Shown here: positions 43,138-50,766 of the stretch, piece by piece
How the letters are laid out: each line of letters begins with the position of its first letter
Numbering within the stretch: position 1 is the first letter of the stretch
NCBI GenBank assembly: GCA_036504815.1
Contig: DASXUN010000021.1
Span: 620,001 to 684,000 of the forward strand
DNA from: Gemmatimonadaceae bacterium
GTDB taxonomy: Bacteria; Gemmatimonadota; Gemmatimonadetes; Gemmatimonadales; Gemmatimonadaceae
DNA length: 64,000 nucleotides
Reading direction: 5' to 3'
The notes under the pieces: generated by a model
The model's input: the letters and a program-made list of their open reading frames with translations, nothing else
Database searches by the model: none
Told to the model about the DNA's origin: nothing
Translations under genes and position numbers: made by a program

Positions 43138-43158
43138 ACGCACTCGCTTCGTGCAATG

Positions 43159-43184
43159 AGAACGGCGCCTCTCGGCGCCGTTCT
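43159..43184. terminator. 11-bp perfect hairpin terminator
   Basis: AGAACGGCGCC (43159-43169) pairs perfectly with GGCGCCGTTCT (43174-43184) with a TCTC loop, followed by GCTTGC. It lies between convergent cutC and proline dehydrogenase genes and can end both. Confidence 0.85.
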
Positions 43185-43189
43185 GCTTG

Positions 43190-44116
43190 CTACCCCACCA
43201 TCGACTTGACCACGAACCACACATTCGCCGGTCGTTCCGCCAGCCGCCGCATGTACCACTTGTACCAGGCGCTCCCGTAGCTGATCAGCGTCTTCACCGT
43301 GCGCCCCTCGCTGCGCAGGCGGCGCTGGTCGGCGTCGCGGATGCCGTACAGCATGTGGATCTCGTACCCACGGTCCGGCGTACCATGCGCCTTGGCGCGC
43401 GCCACCAGCCGGTCGAGCAACGGAATGTCGTGCGTGCCGAAGATCGGCGTGCACTGGCCCGCCGCGGCGGCCTGCAGCATCCGGTCGGCAAGGTCGAAGT
43501 AGTTGCGGTTGGTGTCGGCCTTCACGGGATACGCCACGCTCGACGGCTCGGCGTACGCCCCCTTCACGAGGCGGATGATGGGGTTCAGGTCCATCAGCGC
43601 CTCGAGATCGGCCTGCGTGCGATACAGGTACGCCTGCATCGCGAGCCCAACGTTGGGGTGCCTCTCCTTCAACGCGCGGTACAGCTTCAGCGTGGGGTCC
43701 ACATACACGAACCCCTCCATGTCGATCCAGAAGACCTTGCCGATAGCCTCGCTCCGCGCCGCGAGCAGCATCAGGTGCTCGAGGCACTTGTCGTACGACA
43801 GGTCGAGCCCGAGCTGCGTGGGTTTCACGCTCACGTGCCCGTCGAGCCCCGACGCGGCCAACTGGTCGAAGAACCACAAATAATGATCGCGCACGGCCTC
43901 GGCGTCGGCCGGCACCACGATGTTCTCACCGAGCTTGGTGAACACCGTGCCGCGCCCTTCGGCCTTGAGCATCTGCGCCGCGTGCAGCGCATCCTCCGGC
44001 GCCTCGCCGGGCATGAACCGCCGCGTGGCCCGCTTCACGAACGCGCGCTGCGTGGCCTGCCGATTCAGGAACGGCGAATCGGCCATCTTCAGCAGGATCG
44101 TCCGCCCGAGGCTCAC
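43190..44116 (-). CDS. putA: Proline dehydrogenase
   Basis: 308 aa. A monofunctional, single-domain FAD enzyme oxidising proline to pyrroline-5-carboxylate. VSVKPTQLGLDLS, RLVKGAY, FGTHD, YEIHMLYGIR and LISYGSAWYKWYMRRLAERPAN are the barrel strands and FAD and proline contacts. The trailing RRLAERPAN is the classic proline-binding Arg pair. No P5C dehydrogenase is adjacent. Its start overlaps the upstream oxidoreductase stop as ATGA, so the two are coupled. The symbol is used for the family; monofunctional homologues are also called pruA partner PRODH or fadM. Confidence 0.9.
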   Translation of the reverse strand: MSLGRTILLKMADSPFLNRQATQRAFVKRATRRFMPGEAPEDALHAAQMLKAEGRGTVFTKLGENIVVPADAEAVRDHYLWFFDQLAASGLDGHVSVKPTQLGLDLSYDKCLEHLMLLAARSEAIGKVFWIDMEGFVYVDPTLKLYRALKERHPNVGLAMQAYLYRTQADLEALMDLNPIIRLVKGAYAEPSSVAYPVKADTNRNYFDLADRMLQAAAAGQCTPIFGTHDIPLLDRLVARAKAHGTPDRGYEIHMLYGIRDADQRRLRSEGRTVKTLISYGSAWYKWYMRRLAERPANVWFVVKSMVG

Positions 44117-45348
44117 GGCTTCCAGGTCCCCTGCGCGACCTGCGGCTTGAAAGTGTTGAGGTTCTTGGGCGGGAAGGCGAGAGTCTTGCCGCTTTCGGCG
44201 CTCTGATAGGCCGTCATGAGCATTTTCACGACCTCAAGACCATCGTCGAACGTGAGCAGCGGCTCCTCGCGGCCGAGGAAGGCGTTCACGAAATGCCGGT
44301 CCTCGTCGGTGTAGCCGTAGGCCAGATGCTCCTGCGGCACCACCGGCATCACGCCCTGCTCGGCGTTCTGCTTCTCCACCAGGTCCTCGCCGGCGCGTCC
44401 GGTGACCTCGCGGCTGAAGAAGAGCTGCAGCCCGCTGTCGAGCGAGTTCCACTTCATGGAGTACTCGGGGCCCAGCAGTTCGGCCGAGAGGCGCAGCCCC
44501 GCGCCAACGAAGCTCCACGAAGTGGAAGCCTCGCCGATTACCGTATGGCCCTCGGCGGTCTCGAACTCGATGGTGACCGACGCGAAGTCCTCGGATGGTG
44601 CCTTGGAGTAGTCCACCTGTGCGCCCATGTTCTGCTTGAGCTTCTTCACGTACGCCGGGCGCGACCACTTGAGCGAGGCAATGTGCCCGGTGACGCGCAC
44701 GGGCTTCACCGTGCTGAGCGGCTCGCCGGGGCGGGTGAGCAGGTGCCGCACGACGAGCGCCGAGTGGCACATCATGTCGTTCAGCACGCCTCCGCCCTGC
44801 AGCTGCCCCATCCAGAACCACGGGCTGTGCGGGCCGCTGTGCTCCTCAGCGGCGCGCGCGAGGTATGGCCGGCCGGTCGTGGCCGCGCCGCGCGCCCAGA
44901 TGAGCTTCTTGCCCGCCTCGACGTGCGGCGCGAAGAGCTGGTTCTCGAGGTAACCCGTCTTGAGTCCCACCGAGTCGACGAGCTGCTTCACGCGCCTGGC
45001 CTCGGCGACGTTGCGCGCGAGTGGCTTTTCGCAGGCGATGCCCTTGAGCGATCCCTTGCCGCGCTTGATCGTGTCAACAATCTCCTCGACGTTCTCGATG
45101 CGCGCGTGGTTGGGGCCGCTCAGCCAGATGGCGTCAATGGCCGGATCGGCGACCATTTGCGCGATGCTGCGGTGCGGCTTGCAGTCGCCGACGTTCAGCG
45201 AGCGACAGTACGCGGCGGCCGACTTGGCGCCCTTGTCGTCGGGGCTCCAGACGCCGAGGATGTCGGCGTCGCGCACGCCGACCCAGCCTTGCATGTGAAA
45301 GCGGGCGTTGAAGCCGGAGCCGATGAAACCTACGCCGAGTCGGGACAT
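44113..45348 (-). CDS. Gfo/Idh/MocA-family oxidoreductase (2)
   Basis: 411 aa. GVGFIGSGFNARFHMQGW is the Rossmann nucleotide-binding loop, IWLSGPNHARIENVEEIVDTI and GIACEKPLARNVAEARRV contain the EKP motif, and NQLFAPHVEAGKKL, GGGVLNDMMCHSALVVRHLL provide the catalytic Asp/His region. No signal peptide; cytoplasmic. ATG 45348 gives a normal N-terminus; longer frames read into repeat DNA. Sugar or inositol-type alcohol oxidation is expected. Coupling to proline dehydrogenase by the ATGA overlap is unexpected and may be only transcriptional. Confidence 0.9.
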   Translation of the reverse strand: MSRLGVGFIGSGFNARFHMQGWVGVRDADILGVWSPDDKGAKSAAAYCRSLNVGDCKPHRSIAQMVADPAIDAIWLSGPNHARIENVEEIVDTIKRGKGSLKGIACEKPLARNVAEARRVKQLVDSVGLKTGYLENQLFAPHVEAGKKLIWARGAATTGRPYLARAAEEHSGPHSPWFWMGQLQGGGVLNDMMCHSALVVRHLLTRPGEPLSTVKPVRVTGHIASLKWSRPAYVKKLKQNMGAQVDYSKAPSEDFASVTIEFETAEGHTVIGEASTSWSFVGAGLRLSAELLGPEYSMKWNSLDSGLQLFFSREVTGRAGEDLVEKQNAEQGVMPVVPQEHLAYGYTDEDRHFVNAFLGREEPLLTFDDGLEVVKMLMTAYQSAESGKTLAFPPKNLNTFKPQVAQGTWKP

Positions 45349-45696
45349 TGTCGTGTGCAGGGTGCGGGGAACAGGGTGTGGTGCAGGGTGCGGGGGGTAA
45401 TTATCGCTCAGGGTTCCGGGGGTGCGCCATACGAGCGGTGCGGGGAACGGGAGTCTGTCACCACCGAAGACACGGAAGGCACGTAGGGTCACGGAGAACA
45501 GCGACTTCGTGGCGGAACATCGATCCTGTTCCAGCCCCGACCACGCATGAAGTCAGTACCCCAGTGAATGAAGTTTCGTGGCCCTCCCTGCCTTCCGTGA
45601 AATCCGTGGTATGCGGTCCGGTCTGCCCACAACGAACTCGGCGGAGCATCCCGTCAGGATGCCCCGCCGTCGGGTGTCCGGCAGCGCGCGCCGAGT
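45349..45696. repeat. 348-base repeat-rich gap (families C, D and E)
   Basis: No gene is seen here. 45355-45400 holds two ~23-base family C-like units (GTGCAGGGTGCGGGGAACAG, GTGCAGGGTGCGGGG). 45459-45494 and 45577-45610 are imperfect inverted arms (CACGGAAGGCA and its complement TGCCTTCCGTG at their cores) related to families D and E. Between them GGAACA (45514-45519) and TGTTCC (45527-45532) form a small hairpin. A terminator at 45640-45668 closes the region. The rest (45401-45450, 45540-45575) shows nothing clear. Confidence 0.7.
45640..45668 (-). terminator. Hairpin terminator after the small-subunit gene
   Basis: GGCGG (45640-45644) plus GCATCC (45646-45651) pair with GGATGC (45657-45662) and CCGCC (45664-45668), with one A/C mismatch and a 5-base loop. 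It is about 30 bases downstream of the minus-strand gene that ends at 45697. The design (two stems split by one A/C mismatch) is the same as at 34579-34608. Confidence 0.7.
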
Positions 45697-46416
45697 CTAC
45701 CTTCTGCGCACCGCCCGCATGGACATCTTGTACGAGACTCCGAGCTTCTGCAGTTGCGGCTCGGGGCACCCTTCCCAGACCGGGACGATGGTGTTGCCCA
45801 TGTAGCCGATGTCCTTGAAGCCGATGCGGCTGGTCCAGAATCCGCTCGCCGTCAGGTCGCGGAAGCGGGTGAAGAAGTCGACGCCCGGCTTGAGCGCCGG
45901 CGCGGCCTTCTTGGGGAAGGCGATGTCGTTGAGCACCTGCTTCTGCTGCTCCGGCGTGCACGCCACGAAGCCGCGCTTGAAGCGCCGCGTGCATTCGCCG
46001 TTGAGCCAGACCAGTCCTTCGCGCATCCAGTTCTGGTTGGACTTGAAGTCGTTCACGATGAAATCCATGAACTCGGGAACGCCCGCATCCGCGGCGCTGC
46101 CCGACCGCGCATCCCGGGGAATCACCAGGTCGGCGAGCGCGCGCACCATCGGCCACTCGGTCCTGGTGAAGAAGATCGGCTTGTACGCCGGCGCCCCCTG
46201 CTCGAGCGCCGCCCGCGCATACTCCGCGGCGCGCGCCACGTCGGGCGACGCGAGGCCAATGGCCGCCAGCGACGCCGCGCCGAGCATCTTCACCACGTCG
46301 CGCCGATCAACGCCCCGTGGCGCATCGTCGTGCGCCGCCGTGACGGGAAGCACTCGCGCTGTCGTGCCTGCCGGCTTCTGTCGTTCTCTGTCGTTCTCTG
46401 TCGTTCTCTGCTTCAT
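45697..46416 (-). CDS. Gluconate 2-dehydrogenase subunit 3-family protein (GMC partner)
   Basis: 239 aa. After a twin-arginine-like segment (DRRDVVKMLGAASLAAIGLA) the protein is the helical small subunit found with membrane-bound GMC dehydrogenases: FTRTEWPMVRALADLVIPRDARSGSAADAGVPEFMDFIVNDF is the family signature. It probably serves as the export chaperone/partner that carries the GMC subunit through Tat. ATG 46416 overlaps the GMC stop as ATGA. Codons 2-12 lie in a 10-base tandem repeat, so a later start near GTG of VLPVTAAHDD cannot be excluded. Confidence 0.85.
   Translation of the reverse strand: MKQRTTENDRERQKPAGTTARVLPVTAAHDDAPRGVDRRDVVKMLGAASLAAIGLASPDVARAAEYARAALEQGAPAYKPIFFTRTEWPMVRALADLVIPRDARSGSAADAGVPEFMDFIVNDFKSNQNWMREGLVWLNGECTRRFKRGFVACTPEQQKQVLNDIAFPKKAAPALKPGVDFFTRFRDLTASGFWTSRIGFKDIGYMGNTIVPVWEGCPEPQLQKLGVSYKMSMRAVRRR
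46381..46410. repeat. 10-base tandem repeat (TCGTTCTCTG, three copies)
   Basis: TCGTTCTCTG repeats exactly at 46381-46390, 46391-46400 and 46401-46410, with a degenerate copy before (TTCTG). It lies in the first codons of the minus-strand small-subunit gene. Ten is not a multiple of three, so gain or loss of one copy would shift the frame. Confidence 0.9.
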
Positions 46417-48107
46417 AGCGCCCCCGCCTTCCGCTGCTGCGTGATGTAGTCCGCGGTGCGCCACGCCATCGCCATGATGGTCCACGTCGGGTTCTTGTCG
46501 GCCTGGCTCACCATCGGGCCACCGTCCGCCACGAAGAGGTTCTTGCATCCCCAGGCGGCCTGATGCGCGTCCACTGCCGACGTCTTCGGGTCATTGCCCA
46601 TGCGCACGGTGCCGACTTCGTGGATGATCTGACCGCCGTTGGAGATGCCGTATCCCTTCTCCTTGCCCGGCATCGCGCTCCAGACCTCGCCTCCCATCTC
46701 GGCGATGAGCTTGCGGAAGGTCTCCTGCATGTGCTTCACCTGCTTGAACTCGTAGTCGCTCCACTTCCAGTGGAACTTGAGCACCGGGATGCCCCACTTG
46801 TCCTTCCTGGTGGGATCCAGTTCGCAGTAGCTGTCGGCGTTGGGCACCATCTCGCCGCGCCCCGAGAAGCCGATCGTCGAGCCCCAGAAGCGGCGGTAGT
46901 CCTCCTTCAGCCCCGCGCCGTAGCCGGAGAAGTTCGGGTAGTTCTCGATGCCGCCCATGAATCCGTAGCCGGGCTGACCGAGGCCGCCCCACACCTCGAT
47001 ATGGTAGCCGCGCGGGAAGTCGAGCTTCTTGTTGTCCAGCCACCACGGCATGTAGATGTGGCCGCCGCCCACGCCGTCGCAGTTGTGCCGCACGCGCTCG
47101 GTCAGCTTTGGAATGAAGCCGCCCACGTCGGTGCCGGTGCTGTCGGTGAGGTACTTGCCGATCACGCCGCCCTGGTTGCCGATGCCGTTGGGGAAGCGCG
47201 ACGACTTGCTGTTGAGCATGATGCGCGCGCTCTCGCAGGCGCTGGCGGCGAGGACGACGATGCGCCCCTTCACGTGCATGTCCTTGCCTGTCGCCTTGTC
47301 GATGTAGCTGACGCCGGTCGCATTGCCCTTGGCATCCACGGTCACCTCGCGGGCCATTGCGTTGGTGATGATGGAGAGGCGTCCCGTCTTCGCCGCGGGG
47401 AAGATGAGCACGTTCCCGGAGGTGAAGTTGGAATTGGTCATGCAGCCGCGATTGCATTGCGCGCAGTAATGGCACGGCGCGCGATTGTTGAGCGGCTTGG
47501 TGATGATCGAGAGGCGGGCCGGGATGCACCAGATGCCCAGGCGGTCGGCGGCCTGCTTGATATACAACTCATGGCAGCGTGGCCGCGGGGCGGGCTGGAA
47601 AATGCTGTCGGGATGGTTGGGGAGGTTCTCCTTCGACCCGAAGATGCCGACCAGGCGGTCCACCTTGTCGTAGTACGGCGCCAGGTCCTTGTACGTGATG
47701 GGCCAGTTGTCGCCCAGTCCGTCGATGCTCTTGCGCTGGAAGTCGTCCGGGCCGAAGCGCAGCGAGATGCGTCCCCAATGGTTGGTGCGGCCGCCGAGCA
47801 TGCGCGCGCGCCACCAGTCGAATTTCTGGCCGGCGGCCACCGTGTACGGTTCGTCGGGAATCTGCCAGCCGCCGATGCAGGCATCGAACTCGCCAAAGGG
47901 ACGGTCGGCCGTGCCGGCGCCGCGCCGTGGCGAGTCGTACGGCATCTTGAGCATGGTGGAATCCATGGTGTTGTCCCACCAGCCGCCGGCTTCGAGCATC
48001 AGGACATTGGCGCCGGCTTCCACGAGGACAGAGGCGGCCATGCCGCCGCCCGCGCCGGAGCCGACGATGACGACATCGTATTCGAGGCGCTTCGGTTGCG
48101 TTTGCAT
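46413..48107 (-). CDS. GMC-family oxidoreductase (gluconate/glucoside dehydrogenase type), large subunit
   Basis: 564 aa. FAD-binding YDVVIVGSGAGGGMAASVLVEAG at the N-terminus, GGRTNHWGRISLR (GMC signature), the cysteine-rich PCHYCAQCNRGCM segment typical of membrane GMC dehydrogenases, SACESARIMLNS and the C-terminal HEVGTVRMGNDP and NPTWTIMAMAWRTAD with the catalytic His and Asn/His pair. It oxidises an alcohol or sugar hydroxyl; the partner subunit is encoded next. ATG 48107 gives the family N-terminus. A further 440 codons are open upstream but are antisense to the phosphotransferase gene. Confidence 0.92.
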   Translation of the reverse strand: MQTQPKRLEYDVVIVGSGAGGGMAASVLVEAGANVLMLEAGGWWDNTMDSTMLKMPYDSPRRGAGTADRPFGEFDACIGGWQIPDEPYTVAAGQKFDWWRARMLGGRTNHWGRISLRFGPDDFQRKSIDGLGDNWPITYKDLAPYYDKVDRLVGIFGSKENLPNHPDSIFQPAPRPRCHELYIKQAADRLGIWCIPARLSIITKPLNNRAPCHYCAQCNRGCMTNSNFTSGNVLIFPAAKTGRLSIITNAMAREVTVDAKGNATGVSYIDKATGKDMHVKGRIVVLAASACESARIMLNSKSSRFPNGIGNQGGVIGKYLTDSTGTDVGGFIPKLTERVRHNCDGVGGGHIYMPWWLDNKKLDFPRGYHIEVWGGLGQPGYGFMGGIENYPNFSGYGAGLKEDYRRFWGSTIGFSGRGEMVPNADSYCELDPTRKDKWGIPVLKFHWKWSDYEFKQVKHMQETFRKLIAEMGGEVWSAMPGKEKGYGISNGGQIIHEVGTVRMGNDPKTSAVDAHQAAWGCKNLFVADGGPMVSQADKNPTWTIMAMAWRTADYITQQRKAGAL

Positions 48108-48218
48108 ACGGCGAAAATGTCCAGAGGAACGCCCGTTCGCCAGCCATCCGGTACCGGTCGGGTCGACTTGTGCCTCGCAACCGGGGCCTAGCATGTTGGT
48201 TGGTACCCAGGAGGAGCC

Positions 48219-49709
48219 ATGTTCGAAGATGCCGAGCTGGGGCATACCGTAGACAAGGCCACATATGACGCGCGCATTCCGACGCTGCGCTCTGAACTGC
48301 TCGATACGCAGTTCGCCCTCAAGGACCAGAAAACCTTTCCCGTGGTGCTGCTCGTTGGCGGTGTCGAGGGCGGGGGGCGTGGCGAGACGGTGAACGCCCT
48401 CACGTCGTGGCTCGACCCGCGACACGTCGAAGTCAACGGCATGGGCGAACCGTCGGATGAAGAAGTGGAGCGCCCTCGCATGTGGCGCTTCTGGCGCGCG
48501 CTCCCGCCGAAGGGGAAGATCGGGATCTTCTTCGGGTCGTGGTACACCGCGCCCATCCTCGACGCCTCGCTGGGCAAGGGTCGCTCGCGCTGGGCGACGC
48601 TCGAAAAGAACATCGATGAGATCGTGCGTTTCGAGCGCATGCTCTCGGAAGAAGGGACGCTCGTCCTGAAATTCTGGTTCCACCTCTCCAAGGCCGCGCA
48701 GCGCAAGCGCATCAAGGAACTGAAGAAGGATCCGCTCACGCGCTGGCGCGTCACCGGCATCGACGAGGACTACTTCAAGAAGTACGACCGATTCCGCGAG
48801 GTGTCGGAACACACGCTGCGCCACACCTCCTCGGCGCTCGCGCCCTGGCTGGTGGTCGAGGGCGTGGACCGGCGCTATCGCGAGCTGTACGTCGCCGAGG
48901 AGCTGCTGCGCGCCATGAAGGCGCGCCTTGCCGCGCCGAAGGCGGCGCGGCCGACGCCGGCGCGCCCGAGCGACATCCCCGAGGTCGATGCCAAGCGCAC
49001 GCTGCTGACCGAGCTTGACCTCACGAAGAAGCTCACGAAGAACAAGTACGAGAAGGAACTCGAGAAGTGGCAGGGGAAGCTGGCGCTGCTCACGCGGCAC
49101 AAGCGGTTCCGCGACCACTCGGTGGTCGTGGTCTTCGAGGGCAATGATGCGGCGGGGAAGGGCGGCACGATCCGGCGTGTCACGGGAGCGGTGGATGCGC
49201 GCGTGGTGCGCGTCGTGCCGATCGCCGCGCCGACCGACGAAGAGCGGTCGCATCCGTACCTGTGGCGCTTCTGGCGTCAGCTGCCGCGCCGCGGCAGCAT
49301 CACGATCTTCGACCGGTCGTGGTACGGGCGCGTGCTGGTGGAACGCGTGGAAGGCTTTGCCGCGCCCTACGACTGGGAGCGCGCCTACGGGGAGATCAAC
49401 GACTTCGAGGAGGAGATGCACAACCACGGGACCATCGTGGCGAAGTTCTGGCTGGCGATCTCCAAGCAGGAGCAGCTGCGGCGCTTCAAGGAGCGCGAGC
49501 AGGTGTCATTCAAGACGTTCAAGATCACCGAGGAAGACTGGCGCAACCGCAAGAAGTGGGACGCCTATTCCGACGCGGTCTGCGACATGGTGGGGCGCAC
49601 CTCCAGCGGCAAGGCGCCGTGGACCATGGTGGAGGCCAACGACAAGTACCACGCGCGCATCAAGGTGCTCAAGACCCTCTGCGAGCGGATCGAGAAGGCG
49701 CTGGACTAG
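48219..49709 (+). CDS. pap: Polyphosphate:AMP phosphotransferase (two-domain PPK2)
   Basis: 496 aa. Two PPK2 domains in tandem. The C-terminal one (~260-496) is intact: Walker A EGNDAAGKGGTIRR, the lid RSWYGRVLVERVEGFA, and IFDRSWYG with Asp and Arg. The N-terminal one (~30-240) has a degenerate loop (GGVEGGGRGETVNALTSWL) but keeps the fold (MWRFWRALPPKGKIGIFFGSWY). This is the layout of class II PPK2, which phosphorylates AMP to ADP with polyphosphate; the N-terminal domain is thought to be structural. Divergent from the GMC gene. Confidence 0.9.
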   Translation: MFEDAELGHTVDKATYDARIPTLRSELLDTQFALKDQKTFPVVLLVGGVEGGGRGETVNALTSWLDPRHVEVNGMGEPSDEEVERPRMWRFWRALPPKGKIGIFFGSWYTAPILDASLGKGRSRWATLEKNIDEIVRFERMLSEEGTLVLKFWFHLSKAAQRKRIKELKKDPLTRWRVTGIDEDYFKKYDRFREVSEHTLRHTSSALAPWLVVEGVDRRYRELYVAEELLRAMKARLAAPKAARPTPARPSDIPEVDAKRTLLTELDLTKKLTKNKYEKELEKWQGKLALLTRHKRFRDHSVVVVFEGNDAAGKGGTIRRVTGAVDARVVRVVPIAAPTDEERSHPYLWRFWRQLPRRGSITIFDRSWYGRVLVERVEGFAAPYDWERAYGEINDFEEEMHNHGTIVAKFWLAISKQEQLRRFKEREQVSFKTFKITEEDWRNRKKWDAYSDAVCDMVGRTSSGKAPWTMVEANDKYHARIKVLKTLCERIEKALD

Positions 49710-49722
49710 TGTGGCACGACGG

Positions 49723-49891
49723 CTTCTTCACCACGGAGACACGGAGAACGCCTGAGGGCCACGGAGGACTGCTATAGCTGGGGTAACGACATCGCGCCAC
49801 GCAGAGCATTGCGTGGCGCGTGCTGTTCCCCCAAGAAGTTGCAGTCCTCCGTGGCCCTCCGGTCGTTCTCCGTGTCTCCGTGGTGAAGAAG
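49723..49891. repeat. Repeat family D: near-perfect 50-bp inverted repeat
   Basis: 49723-49772 and 49841-49891 are reverse complements with only about three differences; the core words are CACCACGGAGACACGGAGAA and GGGCCACGGAGGACT. The 68-base centre holds a second perfect hairpin, CGCGCCACGC (49793-49802) with GCGTGGCGCG (49811-49820). The element fills the gap between convergent pap and isomerase genes and should fold as a long stem in either transcript. Confidence 0.9.
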
Positions 49892-49911
49892 ACCGGCGTG
49901 GCGCCCAACAA

Positions 49912-50766
49912 CTAGAATCGCAACGCCTTGAGGTACGCCGCCGAGTTGCGGATGCTCTCCATCGGGTCCGCCGGGTTGTCGTGCTCGACGAAGTAGTGCT
50001 TGATCCCGGCTGTCGCGTGCGCTCCGAAGATCACCTTCCAGTCGAGGGTGCCGGAACCGACGTCGGCCATCGCCAGCGCCGGGGCGGCGGTGGCGTCCTT
50101 CACGTGCACCATCTCGAAGCGCCCCGGATGCCTGGTAAACAATGCGACGGGAGCCTGTCCGGCCTTTACCGCCCAATACAGGTCGAGTTCGTACGTCACC
50201 AGCGCGGGATCGGTGCCTTCGATCAGTATTGCGAGCGGCAGCCGGCCATCCACCGGCGCGAACTCCACGGAATGGTTGTGATAGCCGAAACGCAGGCCGG
50301 CCGTCTTGGCGTGCCGGCCCACCTCGTTGAAGGTGTCGGCCATGCGCTTCCAGTCATCCACGGTCTTGAGTGTGCGCATGTCGAGTGACGCCACGGTGAG
50401 GTAACGAATGCCGATGGTGTGTGCCGACTCGGCAGTCGATTCGAACTTCCCGCGCACATCGTCAAGGCCGAGGTGCGTGGACGGCGCGACCAGGCCGTTG
50501 AGCTGCAACAGACTCTTCACCTCAGATGGCGAGCGGCCGAAGTATCCGGCGAACTCGACCTCGCGGTACCCGAGCTCCGCCACCGCGGCGAGCGTCGCCG
50601 GCATGTCCTTGGCCATCGCGGTGCGCACCGTGTAGAGCTGCAGGCCGATGCGCTCAATGGAATCGACGCTCGGCGAAAGGCGCCGATCGGCACGCGCCAA
50701 GCGCGGCAGCAAACCCGCGGCGGCCAGAGCGGACAGCGTTTTCAGGACATCACGGCGTGTCGACAT
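49912..50766 (-). CDS. Tat-exported sugar phosphate isomerase/epimerase family protein
   Basis: 284 aa. Twin-arginine signal (STRRDVLKTLSALAAAGLLP) followed by an AP-endonuclease-2-like TIM barrel: IGLQLYTVRTAMAKD, LGYREVEFAGYFGRS, GLRFGYHNHSVEF and YELDLYWAVKAGQAP carry metal-binding Glu/His/Asp. Such proteins often isomerise or epimerise keto-sugars. Location near the GMC and Gfo/Idh/MocA genes fits a 3-keto-sugar pathway. Its start overlaps the end of the next gene upstream by 17 bases. Confidence 0.88.
   Translation of the reverse strand: MSTRRDVLKTLSALAAAGLLPRLARADRRLSPSVDSIERIGLQLYTVRTAMAKDMPATLAAVAELGYREVEFAGYFGRSPSEVKSLLQLNGLVAPSTHLGLDDVRGKFESTAESAHTIGIRYLTVASLDMRTLKTVDDWKRMADTFNEVGRHAKTAGLRFGYHNHSVEFAPVDGRLPLAILIEGTDPALVTYELDLYWAVKAGQAPVALFTRHPGRFEMVHVKDATAAPALAMADVGSGTLDWKVIFGAHATAGIKHYFVEHDNPADPMESIRNSAAYLKALRF

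Noticed and set aside
48108-49427. 440-codon upstream extension of the GMC oxidoreductase frame
   Set aside because: It is antisense to the PPK2 gene pap, whose motifs are intact; the GMC family N-terminus (FAD loop) begins right after ATG 48107.
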